A program made the translations under genes and the position numbers. Shown piece after piece: positions 1-12,014 of a DNA stretch of 64,000 nt (its first letter is position 1; each line of letters opens with the position of its first letter). The notes under the pieces are model-generated. The model had not been told where the DNA came from and ran no database searches. It saw only the letters and a program-made list of their open reading frames with translations. Source of the DNA: Owenia fusiformis (Eukaryota; Annelida; Polychaeta; Sabellida; Oweniidae). The stretch lies in NCBI GenBank assembly GCA_903813345.2, contig CAIIXF020000008.1:20010822-20074821 (forward strand). The letters are read 5' to 3'.

Positions 1-1847
1 TCTTGTATTGTCATTAAGAATTTATCTTATTTAATCCATCCAGATGAAATGTCATTAAGTGGTTCCGATCATTGATCCCTATTTGCGTTGGTCTATTATT
101 TAAACAAAGACATTACTCAACATGTATTCTCAATTTCCTTCAGCTGCAAGTGGTAATTGAAATTCCACTTGGTTGATTATTGTTCTTAATTGAAATTCAA
201 ATTTCTGTTCTTAAAGATATTTTGTCTTTCCAGTTTATCAAATACTATCGATATCTTGTCTCTTAGTGTATTAAACACAAAGTTTACCTATTATTTTCTT
301 GATCACTAACATAAACTTTCTTTACATCAAAATGGTTAACAATATCAGAAAATACAATATTTTCATTTATATACAGAAGCTTTAATGTGCTAGTGATGTT
401 ATTTTCAATAAAGATATTTCTTTAATGGTTTTAGTTATTTAGCTTCCATAGGATACAGTCCTCTTCTGAGAGCGGAACAAATATTGGTTTTTCAATTCAG
501 ACCACTCCGTAATAAATGAAAGGTTTTCCTGACATATCAATTAACAGGCTCTGGAGAGAAATGTCAACAGGCCTAAGCCTTCTTGTTGATATCGAGTCTA
601 ACTTGTGTTTTTGTTTCCAATTCAACTGTTCTTTTCAGGTATTTAACCTGTATTGTTCTTGGATTTAGCATTCCTGTTTCCAATGGCAATCAACAGTACA
701 GGTGTAATATCTTGTTTGTTTTATTTTATTTCGAAATATTGTGATAATCTATCAAGTTTTCTTCATAATCTTTTAGTTTGCACTTTATATATATAGGCTG
801 CTTAGGAATCAAACTTTTTGTGCTAACTGTTTATTTCAAGTTATTTGTTGTATACAAGTTTATAGCCCTTAAGAATTTAGTAGCTATAACAACTTTTTTT
901 GAAATACTTTCTTTTGTTAGTTGTTCAATTTACAATTTTGTTATTTAGTGAGAGCATGCTGGGATGTACATTAAAGTAATTTTCAAGATAGTTCCCTATC
1001 ACATTTCTTTTCAGTGCAATGTAAATAAATCATCTTTTGAAACCCACATTCAAGTGATTCTAAAAATATGAAACTAAATATGTTTTGTAATCTGATACAA
1101 TTGAAATATATTTTTTGAATACTTTTTGGTTTAAAAAGAGTTTGACACCTTTTAAACTGTAAACAGTTTGTACTGAATTGCAATGAATCCAATCCAGATG
1201 ATTCATCTCATTAAGGCGGGTGAATGCGTTAAATGTTCATGTTATTGAGAAAAATTATTTACTGTTCCTGTCCCACCTTAATGGAAAATTTTTAAAAAGT
1301 ATAATGCTTGAGTAAACACCTCAAAAAGTTGTTTTTTATTTTAGTCTGCTGGGTTTTGATTAACCTTATACAACAGACTCTCTTTTAGAGGGTATTTAGT
1401 TTAGGTAAACACATAGGATCCTTGTACATGTACATGTTTGTCTGTGCTGTTTTCTGTATAGTACCCAGGATAAAGCATTCACATTTTATGCATTTAATGT
1501 TAATGCTTTTAGCCAGTCAGTAGAATTCAAAAACAGACAGGACATGACAAGGGCTGCAGGCCCATAGCTAGCTTTTGCCAAGGGTGTCACTTTAAAAAAA
1601 AATTCTAGTTCTTATTTGACAAAGGAGTGGTATCGATATTGAGAACTGAATTCAACAATGTTTTTCTCTTAAACCAATCATTGAAAACATTCTGTAAAAA
1701 AACACTGTATTTTATGTAATGTTGACTGATTGACAACAATTTAATTCGAAAATTATTTAGAAATATTTTATATACAGTAACTGTTTTTGTTAACATTTTT
1801 TGTTTTTTTAGTGCAATTGTTTTTGCTCCTTTCTACCCATTCTTGAG
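1..1847. other. Intergenic, no gene seen
   Basis: AT-rich sequence with only short, low-complexity open frames. I see no domain, no convincing splice-bounded exon and no RNA gene. A partial hAT-like terminus resembling that at 3327 (caggcccatagctag) lies near 1559. Confidence 0.5.
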
Positions 1848-2088
1848 AATGAAATAAATGTCTTTCCGAACCTTGTTGAAACAAAATAGCATATGCAACA
1901 TGTTTTTAGACCTCTCAATATCCCCCCAAAATAGATAAAAATCAAGATAAACCTTTTATTTCATTTAACAAGATACTTTTTAAAATCAACCAAAATTTCC
2001 TTTGTACAATTACAATATTGAGAGACCTAAACGTGTTGTGTTTATGTCATTTTGTTCCAATGAGGTTCGGAAAGATGTTTCATTTCAC
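1848..2088. repeat. Imperfect inverted repeat (MITE-like)
   Basis: About 75-base arms at 1848-1921 and 2013-2088 are imperfect reverse complements; both contain tctttccgaacc or its complement and the gagaggtct/agacctctc block. A spacer of about 90 bases separates them. No target duplication is certain, so the family is not assigned. Confidence 0.6.
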
Positions 2089-2159
2089 TCTGAAAACATG
2101 ATACCAAAAACAAAACAAGTGTTTGATGTGTTTTCTAAAACAATATAGATGGAAGTATA

Positions 2160-2802
2160 CAGGGTGTCCCGAAAGTATGGGGCCCCCCCTAGACAGATAT
2201 ATTCCACTGTCCTCATAGTATGTGTCATATATCAATTTAAAGCTTATCTAAAGTTACATTGATTTGCCAAGTATCATGATTTAACTCCAAAATGGGAAAA
2301 AGTTACAGTCATTTTAAAAGTTAGTGTTTTGTCAAAATAAAGTCCAATTTTACACCAAATTACTGGTCAATGAGTCCCCCCTTGGCCATGTTAACAGCAG
2401 CAATTATTTTCAGATATGACCTTAAAAGCCCTTCAAATAGGGGTGTGGAATTTTATAACCCTCTTAAAACCTGTTAAGGCACTTTAGAAGAATTTCCTTA
2501 GAGTTTCTACCCTCACCATCCTCTTTTTCCAACTCAATATCCATCCGACCTGAAAAGAATTGCTGCTGTTAAGATGGCCCTGAAGGACACATTGACTAGT
2601 GATTTGGGGTAAAATCAAACTTAATTTTGACCAAACACTAAGTTTTTAAATGCCTGTAATTTTTTCACATTTGAGAGTTGAACCATGATACTTGGTGAAT
2701 CAATGTAACTTTGGATAAGCTTTAAAATGATATATGACACATACTATGACAACACTGGTATATGTCTGCCTAGGGGGGGCCCCATACTTTCGGGACACCC
2801 TG
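2160..2802. mobile_element. Palindromic mariner-type MITE
   Basis: The element begins CAGGGTGTCCCGAAAGTA and ends with its reverse complement, with TA on both sides (2158-2159 and 2803-2804), the Tc1/mariner target duplication. The inverted similarity runs through nearly the whole length: internal blocks such as taacagcagcaatt near 2393 and aattgctgctgttaa near 2558 also pair. It is therefore an almost complete 643-base imperfect palindrome centred near 2481. It carries no transposase frame. Confidence 0.85.
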
Positions 2803-3326
2803 TATATATATATTTTTCAAATTATATTGTTACCATTCAAAAGATTACCATTAAATTTACAATGCGTAACATTTTCAGAATTTTTTGATGACTGCGGTTT
2901 AAGAGAAACGTGTGTTCAAAAAGTTCACCATATCGATACCCATCCTTTGGCCCAAAAAGGGCCAAAATCACTTGAAGTGCTCAGAATGTCTAAAAAAATC
3001 GTTCCTCTCTTGTGTTGAAAAAAATTTGGCCCAAATCTTGAGAAATTAGGCCATTTTTTGAAAATTTGGCCAAAAATTAAATAAAAAACAAGGCTTGTTA
3101 ATTGAGGCCCTAGTGCACCCCCGCCACCTGGTCTAGCCTAGGTTGATTATAATCTTCAAACAGATTAAATCCCAAGCAAAGTTCATTGCTGCCATCTATA
3201 TAAACCTTGTAAGCACCATAGTAAGAATGGTCGAAGTGAAGTTTTTGCATTGTTAATATCTCAGTCAAAATACTGTTAATAATTTGATCAAATCAGAGAT
3301 TTGTTGATATTTTATATTATGGATTG

Positions 3327-3504
3327 CAGGCCCGTAGCCAGGGGGGTTCCCAGGGTTCTGGTCAAAAAATCTTTCAAAATCATGCAGTTTTTCACCAATT
3401 GGGCACTTCTCAAGTGATTTTAGCCATATTTGGGTCAAATGTGGATCCCCCAAGAAATTTTTGAAAACTGAACCCCCCCTTGGCAAATCCTGGCTACGGG
3501 CCTG
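3327..3504. mobile_element. Short hAT-like MITE
   Basis: Terminal inverted repeats CAGGCCCGTAGCCAGG and CCTGGCTACGGGCCTG bound 178 bases. Flanks gattg and gactg may be a degraded target duplication. Related termini or internal pieces recur near 1559, 13371, 18100-18290, 28565-28640 and 36220-36300. The superfamily is inferred only from the CAGG...CCTG ends. Confidence 0.6.
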
Positions 3505-4448
3505 GACTGAAAAGCTAGAACACTACATCCCCAAGGCATGTTAAAGTAAAGTACAGATTTTTGTAGTGTTGTGGGTAAAAATGTACTTTGGGGTATTTCT
3601 AGCAAATAACAATTCATCTAACATTTTCACTTCATTACAAAAATATAATTTACAAATATCATAGGTCTAGCAGTATCTACCCATCCTCTGAATGCAGTAC
3701 TCCAGACATCATCCACTAGATTCCTTCCTTCCTCCAACTGGAGGCCTGAGTTCAGAGGACGGTATCTACAATGAATTTATTAAAAGATTTGCCAAAAATC
3801 AAGTAACAGCTGTATGTCAACAAGGGCATACATAATTTATTGGACAGGAATACAAACTCCAAGATTGATAAACTGATTAACTGATTATTTGATTAATAAG
3901 ATGATGATAAACGTTACAACGGCTGGAATGTGATATTATGGTTTAATTACACATATACAAGTACAATCATCATTATAACTTAATCGTTCATCAAAAAACA
4001 TACAGTGATTAAGGCAAGTGATTATACACCCTCACTATATTTGCAGGACTGAGGGAATATAAAAGAAATGACTAGACTATGAATCAAATGGCTTTAATGC
4101 CTTGGATACTAACCTACCTCCTACATGTAGTTGTACATAGCCATCAATGGTAAATGATGTATTTGCTCAATTTGAATTTGTTCTATACAATAATGTTCAC
4201 AAGTCTAAGATCTGAAGATGTGGAATATCAATTGATATACATTTATATGTATATATGAGATCCTGAATGAAGCTTAGAGCACTATAATGTTTGCTCAATT
4301 AACCAATAATACAGGCAGGCAGATATATGGATGGAAATTTACGATATTTGAGGAAATCAAATTTTGGGTGAGAATACAAATACATTGGGAAACTGAAAAT
4401 GTGACGAAAAAAAATGTAATTCACACAACCTATGTAGCTCAATTTAAT
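3505..4448. other. Intergenic, no gene seen
   Basis: No coding or RNA feature recognised. Short AT-rich sequence between the 3327 MITE and the large tandem-core element. Confidence 0.5.
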
Positions 4449-6203
4449 AACAAGGCATTAACATGACAAAATGTCACCACCTAAAACAATTTGGTCAATT
4501 TAAAGCAAGTTGGAAAATACCTTTTGACCTTGAGAAGGTCATTGAAGGTCAAAAGTCAAATCTAAAGTCAGATTTGAACTTCTGAGAACTTGTAAAGTCA
4601 AATTTGAACTTCTGAAAAGATGTAGATGATTTTGAAAAAAAATTTGGTCAATTTGAAGCAAGTTGAAAACAGACCTTTTTGACCTTTTTTGAACTTGAGA
4701 AGGTCATTAAAGGTCAAATGTCAAATCTAAAGTCAGATTTGAATTTCTGAGAACATGTAGATGATTTTGAAAAAAAAAATTAGTCAATTTGAAGCAAGTT
4801 GAAAAAAGACCTTTTTGACCTTTTTTGACCTTGAGAAGCTCATTGAAGGTCAAATGTCAAATCTAAATTCATATTTGAATTTCTGAAAACATGTAGATGA
4901 TTTTGAAAAAAAAATTTAGTCAATTTGAAGCAAGATGAAAAAATACCTTTTTGACCTTTTTTGACATTGAGAAGGTCATTGAAGGTCAAATGTCAAATCT
5001 AAAGTCAGATTTGAATTTCTGAGAACATGTAGATGATTTTGAAAAAAAAATTTAGTCAATTTGAAGCAAGTTGAAAAAAGACCTTTTTGACCTTTTTTGA
5101 CTTTGAGAAGGTCATTGAAGGTCAAATGTCAAATCTAAAGTCAGATTTGAATTTCTGAGAACATGTAGATGATTTTGAAAAAAAATTTAGTCAATTTGAA
5201 GCAAGTTGAAAAAAGACCTTTTTGACCTTTTTTGACTTTGAGAAGGTCATTGAAGGTCAAATGTCAAATCTAAAGTCAGATTTGAATTTCTGAGAACATG
5301 TAGATGATTTTGAAAAAAAAATTTAGTCAATTTGAAGCAAGTTGAAAAAAGACCTTTTTGACCTTTTTTGACTTTGAGAAGGTCATTGAAGGTCAAATGT
5401 CAAATCTAAAGTCAGATTTGAATTTCTGAGAACATGTAGATGATTTTGAAGAAAAAATTTAGTCAATTTGAAGCAAGTTGAAAAAAGACCTTTTTGACCT
5501 TTTTTGACTTTGAGAAGGTCATTGAAGGTCAAATGTCAAATCTTAAGTCAAATCTTAAGTCAGATTTGAATTTCTGAGAACACGTAGATTATTTTGAAAA
5601 ATTTTTTTAGTCAATTTGAAGAAGGGTTGAAAACAGACCTTTTTGACCTTTTTTGACCTTGAGAAGGTCATTGAAGGTCAAATGTCAAATCTTAAGTCAG
5701 ATTTGAATTTCTGAGAACACGTAGATGATTTTGAAAAAAAATTTTAGTCAATTTGAAGCAAGTTGAAAACAGACCTTTTTGACCTTTTTTGACCTTGAGA
5801 AGGTCATTGAAGGTCAAATGTCAAATCTAAAGTCAGATTTGAAGGTCAAATGTCAAATCTAAAGTCATATCTAAAGTCAGATTTGAATTTCTGAGAACAT
5901 GTAGATGATTTTGAAAAAAAATTTAGTCAATGTGAAGCAAGTTGAAAAAAGACCTTTTTGACCTTGAGAAGGTCATTGAAGGTCAAATGTCAAATCTAAA
6001 GTCAGATTTGAACTTCTGAGAACATGTAGATGATTTAGAAAAAAATTGAAGTCAGTCTAAACAGTATTTGTTAAGTTATAGGAAGTTGTAAGAAATTGTT
6101 ACAGACGCCGGACGCCGGACGCCAACCTCCAACCACCAACCGCCGTCGCAAAAAAACGGAGACCATAACAATATGTCACCACTTTTGGTGGTGACATAAA
6201 AAA
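4449..6203 (+). mobile_element. Family A element (Helentron-associated-like) with long tandem core
   Basis: The 5' block (aacaaggcattaacatg, then tgtcaccacc) and the 3' block (tgttacagacgccg ... tataacaatatgtcaccac) are shared with copies at 19637, 31375, 43884 and 56750. The 3' end is a hairpin, TGTCACCAC-TTTT-GTGGTGACA, followed by taaaaa. The 5' TGTCACCACC is the inverted complement of that hairpin arm. A subterminal inverted repeat, a tandem core and a 3' hairpin match the design of nonautonomous Helentron-associated elements (DINE-1; bivalve pearl elements are similar). Family membership is inferred; no Rep/helicase is present. Confidence 0.65.
4503..6060. repeat. Tandem array of ~135-bp units rich in AGGTCA half-sites
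   Basis: About eleven copies of a 134-140 base unit, each with a gaaggtcaaatgtcaaatct block, a tgagaacatgtagatgatt block and a gtcaatttgaagcaagttg block. Two copies have internal duplications (near 5535 and 5840). Each full unit contains TGACCT-N4-TGACCT, TGACCT-N5-AGGTCA and AGGTCA-N4-AGGTCA. These are nuclear-receptor half-site spacings; any binding is untested. Confidence 0.9.
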
Positions 6204-7432
6204 CTATCTGAAGTGATAACGCATTTTTCGAATATGTTCAGACAACATAAGAAAATAAATGTCATGTGGAAATGTGTGTGTCAATAACATGTGATTGAGG
6301 TACATGTATAAGAGAAATATATCACTCTATTGTCTGTTCAGTATACTCAGAACCCTTAGCTCTCGGCACATATACTATATACCACTAGCCTCAGGATAAA
6401 CCCAATATCGAAATCCTCATATAGTATAATCTCTGTAAACACCACATAATAGTCCTACTGCATTAAATGTTTGCAAATATGGGAGATCACCTTCGGGTTT
6501 TTCATTCTTCAATTTTCGAAATCGTTGTTCCCTCTTCAAAAGAGGAGACGCGAAAATCTTTCCTTATAAGGTCAAAATATTTCCCATGATGCAGTTCGCG
6601 GAGGAACAAATTTATACTTCCTTGTTTTCCCTCATAGGTTTAACATGGGGATTTTCATACCTATTTTTCAAACGATATATTCGTTCATATTCCCGTACGA
6701 GAGTACAGAAAAAATTATCAGAAACGATTGATCTCTTATTAATCTTAATATAACAGCTATTTTTTCATTGTATTGATTCATAGCGTGGTGAAAACGACGA
6801 TTGAAAAGTGAGAAAATATTCCGGAAGAGAAGGTCACGTGATCAGTTGACTAGTCGCCATATTGGAAAAAACAATTCCATTCGACTTTCAATACTTTCAT
6901 GGCAATCTTACCGCACTACAAACTGCATCATCGATGCAACAACTGAATAAAAGTATTCATCTTCAAATTATATTATAGAGTTACGTTGAAAACCCACAAA
7001 CAACTGAGCAGTAGACCAAAGAAGACGCATCGCTATTATCTAGGTCAATCTGTTCAGTGGTCCGAAAGCAAATCTATAGTACTCGTTTCCGAATTTTGTT
7101 GTTCATTGTACAATCTTTTATTGATCAAACTCGGTATACTGACTATTAAAGCAATGACAAAGAAGAATATTTCCGATGGTGTCATTGTTTTATTTAGCGT
7201 GCGGGTGTAAAAACAAAATTGCGTAATTAGTTTGATTTAGAACTTTCGGGTCACGCAAATAGCTACGCGAAATGCATAGTGGGAAAATATTGACCAATCA
7301 AATTTTGTCCTTTTTGAGTGCTTTTTCAGAACATATTTGCGAACGTTCTGATTCAAAGAGCGAACCGCGAAAGCGAGAATTATTTACGATTTGATGAATC
7401 TCATGATACTGACCAGCGATTCACATTATATA
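6204..7432. other. Intergenic / possible ARL2 3' flank
   Basis: AT-rich, no gene recognised. A short piece near 6408 (cccaatatcgaaatcctcatatag) resembles the palindromic repeats at 25880 and 60830. The ARL2 3' untranslated region must start just above, but no polyadenylation site can be fixed. Confidence 0.45.
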
Positions 7433-7534
7433 CAGTAAAACATGCATATCCAAGCACCTGGCTTATCCGAAACACCTCCTAAACCATATGCTCTAAGTCA
7501 GTCTCTATGATGGTCAAATAGATAGGTTTTACTG
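7433..7534. mobile_element. Small pogo/Tigger-like MITE
   Basis: CAGTAAAAC at one end and GTTTTACTG at the other, with TA on both sides, about 100 bases. The CAGTAAAAC terminus and TA duplication fit pogo/Tigger-type MITEs. No coding capacity. Confidence 0.5.
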
Positions 7535-7574
7535 TAGATTTACTTAATCACCAGGATTCCGACTCTGTATGTGT

Positions 7575-10500
7575 TTAGTCTTGTGTAAATATTCTTGATG
7601 CAATGTCATCTATGATCCAGTCTACACCCTGAAGTAAATTCTCTCCTGTTACTGCACTGCAGCCGAGGATCAACCAATGGTGAGATTTTATATTGTCCAG
7701 ATTCAATGCCTGGAAATAAAAGATCACCAGTGTGATAACCACAAAAATCAAGTATTTGAGAATTTTAGTGGCTTTTGTTGATTTCATGATGCACCATTCT
7801 GGTGAACCAGAGCCCTTCTTATCTGCCGTTTGCGAGACTTTTGAAGTATAAAAACAAAGGGGGCGCAGCTATTGCGATGATTTTGCACAACCATAATTTG
7901 AATATTTTAATCAAGTTTGCTGAATATATGATGCACAAGTATAATTTTGACATTTCCAGCATTGGACTTATAAATTAGAATAAAGCCATGATTTGATGTG
8001 ATTTCACACGGACATTGAGGAGAAATATCAGAAATGATTTACAAAAATGTGATATTATTCAGATAGCTGAATGAAACTTCACTAGGCCTAAATGTCAACA
8101 AATTATTTTAAAAGCACAACATCTTACGATCATGCAAAATTATTTCGAATTCACATGGTAGATTCTTACCTCTCTTATTTCTGTTGCTGAGAGAGCTCCT
8201 GGTAAATCTTGCTTGTTGGCAAACACTAGTAACGTAGCCCCTGCTAATCTCTGCAAGAAATGGACAACAAAATATGTCTAGAATGTACATTATCATTGGA
8301 TGATGTACAGTACTTATCTATAATGTACCTCTCATTCACATCCTAACTGCATAAACTTAAAAGTCAAGTTCATGGTTTACATGTGTTCGTTTTATGAATA
8401 TAATTGTTGCTCGTTGAATTTTCTCAATTAACTACATGTAAATGAGAAGAAAACAAAGTGATTGAAATGATTTAAAATGAGAATTTAAAAAAAATATTCA
8501 ACACTGATCAATCTGTTTGTAGAGACCTAACACAATAGCAAAATAGATTATAGAAATTCATGAAGAGTTAGCCAAGCTTTTTGTGTGTAAATTGTATTTG
8601 GAACACTTACTTCTTCCAGTAGTAAAGCATCTAGTTCCTGTCGCGTGTCCTGTAATCTGCGTCTATCTGCACTGTCAACCACCCAGATTAGACCATCTGT
8701 GCTCTCAAAGTAATTGCGCCAATATGATCTTAATGATTTCTGACCTCCAACATCCCATACGTTCAGTTTAAACCTGAGATAAATACATGTAATAATGAAA
8801 AATAGGTATCATGATTCTTGTAATGGTGCCAATATATCAATATCAGGTTACATTCCAGGCCTTTATATTATGTGTATAATTTGTTTCTTCAATGAGGAAA
8901 CTGATAAGTTCAATACTATCCCTCTGTGTCACATTGCCAATGTCATCACACATAAAATGCCATGTTTGGAAGTTTGAATATTGTAGAGATTTGATTATTA
9001 TGTGTATTGTTATCCTCATAACTTACCCCCTATGTTCAAGTGTCTTTATATTGAAGCCTAGTGTTGGAGAGATGGTGTCAATATCTTCTCCATTAAACTT
9101 CTTTAGAATTGTGGTTTTGCCTGCATTATCCAGGCCTCTAAGAAAGTGTTAAGGAAAATCAACAATCATATACATGTATGTTCCATACTTTAACCAGAAC
9201 AACGGCAACGCCAAAGCGTAGCGAATCCCATCGAACAGAAATAGCTGGCATTTTTACAAACGAAATATATAGCAAATATCATAAATTAACACACATAAGA
9301 AAGTTGTCATCAGAAGAAGTAATATGCTTTATTATAGTATTCACATGCCAAATATGAACAAAATCGCTCCACTACTTTTCGAGTTATAGTAAAATACTTT
9401 AAAATGGTGGCCATTTTTTAAAATGGCCGCCTTCTACCAAAAGTGTCATAAGACAGTGTGCCATGCTAATAGTATTCGAATACCAAATATGAACAAAAAA
9501 ATCGCTCCACTACTTTTCAAGTTACAGCAAAAATCATAAAATAATGAGTAAAGGCCGAGTAAAATATGTTTAAATGGCGGCCATTTTTTAATTTTTGCAG
9601 CCAATGTTGACGGAAGGACAAACATTGAGGTCAACATTTTTGTTTGTCAATTTTTCCCAATCAGAGATGTATGTTGTCTCAATACAGGTTGTTTACATTA
9701 TAAGTGTAGGTCATATTTGAACCCCTGTACATCAAATTTACTAATGCGCTCTCTCCAACAACATGCAAAATATAAGTGAAAAGTACCAGTAATAATCGAT
9801 TAATAAACAAAAGTGGTAAACAGTATCAAGTAGACTATATCCTATATAGTCTGAAAATCTGGGATTGCAAAATATTTGATTACATAGGTAGAGTCCATTT
9901 CACTGCTTCATTGCGTCAGTAGAACGGCAAAAATAAGAAATTGGGAGACCATTGTGCAATAATATATGGAAAAGTATATTCATAATATACATGAATGACA
10001 TTTGTATATTTCAGATTTTTTAGTTTTTTGTGCAATAAGCCTGTGCCGTCTTGTAATTTGAAGAATTTCAGCCATGTTAATCTTATTGAAAATAACATGG
10101 CAGAGAAGCATCCAGATATAAGAGGCCACACACTTTATATGCCAAACTAGAAGCAATCCAAGATATACAAATGTCATTCATGTACAATAGGAATATATTT
10201 TTCCATATATTATTGCAAAATGATATTTTGATTTCTTATTTTTTAGCTTTTACTGACGCAGTTAAACAGTGAAATGGACTCTAGTGCCAGTCAATATTGC
10301 CGATTGGGTAAATTAATTTGCATATTTGTTACTTCCCCTATCTTTGTTTCCACTTAACAATATGCTATGTTACGTACTTCTTATAGCATAATTGTACCTT
10401 ACTACATAATTGAATTAATATGATGTTAATTTATGGGAAGTGAAGCTTCCTGAAATTGATAAGTTTGTGACTAAAATTTCCTGTTTTTCCCAGAGGAGGG

Positions 10501-11568
10501 ACATGATGATCAATAGACTGAATTCTTAAGATTCAGTCAATAGACTGAATTCTTAAGATTCAGTCTATTGGACAACAGTATCAGGTATCGAAAGGCAGGA
10601 TTACAGTGCCAATGGCTTCAGACACAGAAACCTAAAGGAATAAGAAGAAAATTAATTAGTTTAGCCTAGGTAAACAAAACAAGATCTTAATCTTTAGACA
10701 ATCATGAATCATTTTCATGACATCAGTGACTGATTCACCGACTCAATATTGTATAAATGATCTAAATTCTAATCACTGAGTCAGTACGTCTATTTCCAAA
10801 CACCCCCATCAAAAAATGTAGTTAGCTTTGCTGTACTGCACATCTATGCTATGATTCTATATATATTATGTGTATTATCCACTGTAGAATGCATTTGCAG
10901 AAAAAAATACGAAAAATTGTAAAAAATATCTGGGTTATTCCATTTTTACTACAAGGTATTTTAGGGGGGTAATTCCGAACAGGAGTTTTTTTGGGGGGTA
11001 AATCCGAACACTTGCATGGGGGTAATTCCAAACACTTAACTTAAACTTAATTGTTTTAATTATTAGATTGATGGTATATCATTATATGATACCCTTAACT
11101 TATGATACTGGATCCTGTCACCCCTGCATATCAAGAAACCCAAATTTAAATCATTTATTACTGACATCTATTTATTTAAACGCACAGAGTTTGTGGGGGT
11201 AATTCCAAACACTAGCATGGGGGTAATTCCGAACACCTAAATCATCATAATTGATTATTTTATTGTAAGATTGTTGGTATACATCATTATATTGTATCTT
11301 TCAGGCTATAAATATTATGTAGAGGTAGTAGAGGTACTATTATTCAATTCAATGATCTGCTTGCCATTATTTGGAACCCGTTCGTGTTTACCCCCCTGTT
11401 TGGATTTGGACGTATTGACTCTAATTATTTTGAAAATTATTTATTTTAGGATCGAAATAATCATTATCCATAAAGGTATACGCTTTGATTATGAAAAAGA
11501 TACAGCATCAATAATCGCACTTCCTTCTCCTTTTGTTTCATCTTCTTCAAAATCGTCAGTAGACCCAT
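7575..11568 (-). CDS. ARL2: ADP-ribosylation factor-like protein 2 (five exons)
   Basis: Small GTPase that acts with tubulin-folding cofactors in tubulin dimer assembly and is also found in mitochondria (family knowledge). Coding exons in transcript order: 11568-11504, 9137-9027, 8773-8611, 8250-8170, 7709-7575. All introns are GT-AG and the phases join exactly to give 184 residues, the length of human ARL2. Visible motifs: GLDNAGKT at 23-30, PTLGFNIK switch I, WDVGGQ at 65-70 with the catalytic Q70, NKQD, and CSAVTG near the C-terminus, ending in SSRIFT-like SRIFTQD. Gly2 is present. The first exon encodes [15 protein letters not shown]. The large first intron (9138-11503) is full of repeats. 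Assignment over ARL3 rests on the conserved C-terminus ([14 protein letters not shown]) and N-terminus. Confidence is very high. Confidence 0.97.
9180..9660. repeat. Degenerate dispersed repeat in ARL2 intron 1
   Basis: Contains internal near-repeats (aaatcgctccactacttttc twice; aaatggcggccatttttta twice). It also has a gccaatgttgacgga segment shared with the family B element near 51306, so it is probably an old relative. No coding content. Confidence 0.45.
9831..10572 (+). mobile_element. Family C element, copy 1, interrupted
   Basis: Begins tagactatatcctatatagtctg. It shares blocks with copies at 35751 and 36301 (tggccgattgggta-like, ttgcatatttgttacttcccc, aattgtaccttacta, ggaagtgaagcttcctgaaat, ggagggacat) and ends in the hairpin caatagactgaatt...aattcagtctattgg-type. 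The 3' hairpin half is duplicated in tandem (27 bases). A palindromic MITE sits inside at 9891-10281. Confidence 0.65.
9891..10281. mobile_element. Palindromic MITE nested in family C copy 1
   Basis: Arms of about 120 bases start GAGTCCATTTCACTG and end with its complement, flanked by TA (gg-TA-gagtcc ... ggactc-TA-gtgcc). Comparison with the uninterrupted family C copy at 35751 shows the empty site, which supports a real insertion with a TA duplication. Confidence 0.7.
10840..11300. repeat. Degenerate direct repeats in ARL2 intron 1
   Basis: The phrase tgggggtaattcc(g/a)aacact recurs about five times (near 10970, 11000, 11020, 11197, 11218). It is followed twice by a similar AT-rich stretch with ttgttggtatacatcattata-type sequence, which indicates an old partial duplication of about 190 bases. 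Confidence 0.55.
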
Positions 11569-12014
11569 ATTTACCTCTAAATACCATATAAAAATTCAAG
11601 AAAAATTCAAAGTTGACAAGTATCGAAAATGAGTACGCTTGTGGTTGCGACATGTAGACATTTGTTAGTTTAAAAAAATCATATTATAAAATTCAAAATC
11701 AGTGCTTTATATTGTGTCGAATTTATCCAATAAAAATATAAATTGATTATGCATTTTTGTCAAAAAGATACTTCAAAATCTCTTATTCACCTTTGGTAGT
11801 CGTAAAAAAAGTTTTTTGAAAATTCAAGAAAAAATCTCTGATGTTAGTTTCAAGCTGATTACAGGTAGATTATATATCTCTTCGAATATCTTTTTATAGA
11901 TCTAGTTCGTTACTGGATATTCTACGCCCGTTAACATGTATTAAAATCGAGTCTGAGGCATGAGAATATTATGAAGAAACAAATTCAAAATTTATTGAAA
12001 TTTTATTTCAATTT
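11569..12014. promoter_or_regulatory. Region upstream of ARL2 start
   Basis: About 450 bases upstream of the ARL2 ATG. It should hold the 5' untranslated region and promoter, but I can identify no clear core promoter motif or upstream noncoding exon. Confidence 0.35.

Noticed and set aside
4503-6060. Regular repeats suggestive of a CRISPR-like array
   Set aside because: The whole 135-base unit is conserved with no unique spacers, and the genes are eukaryotic; it is a tandem core of a mobile element.
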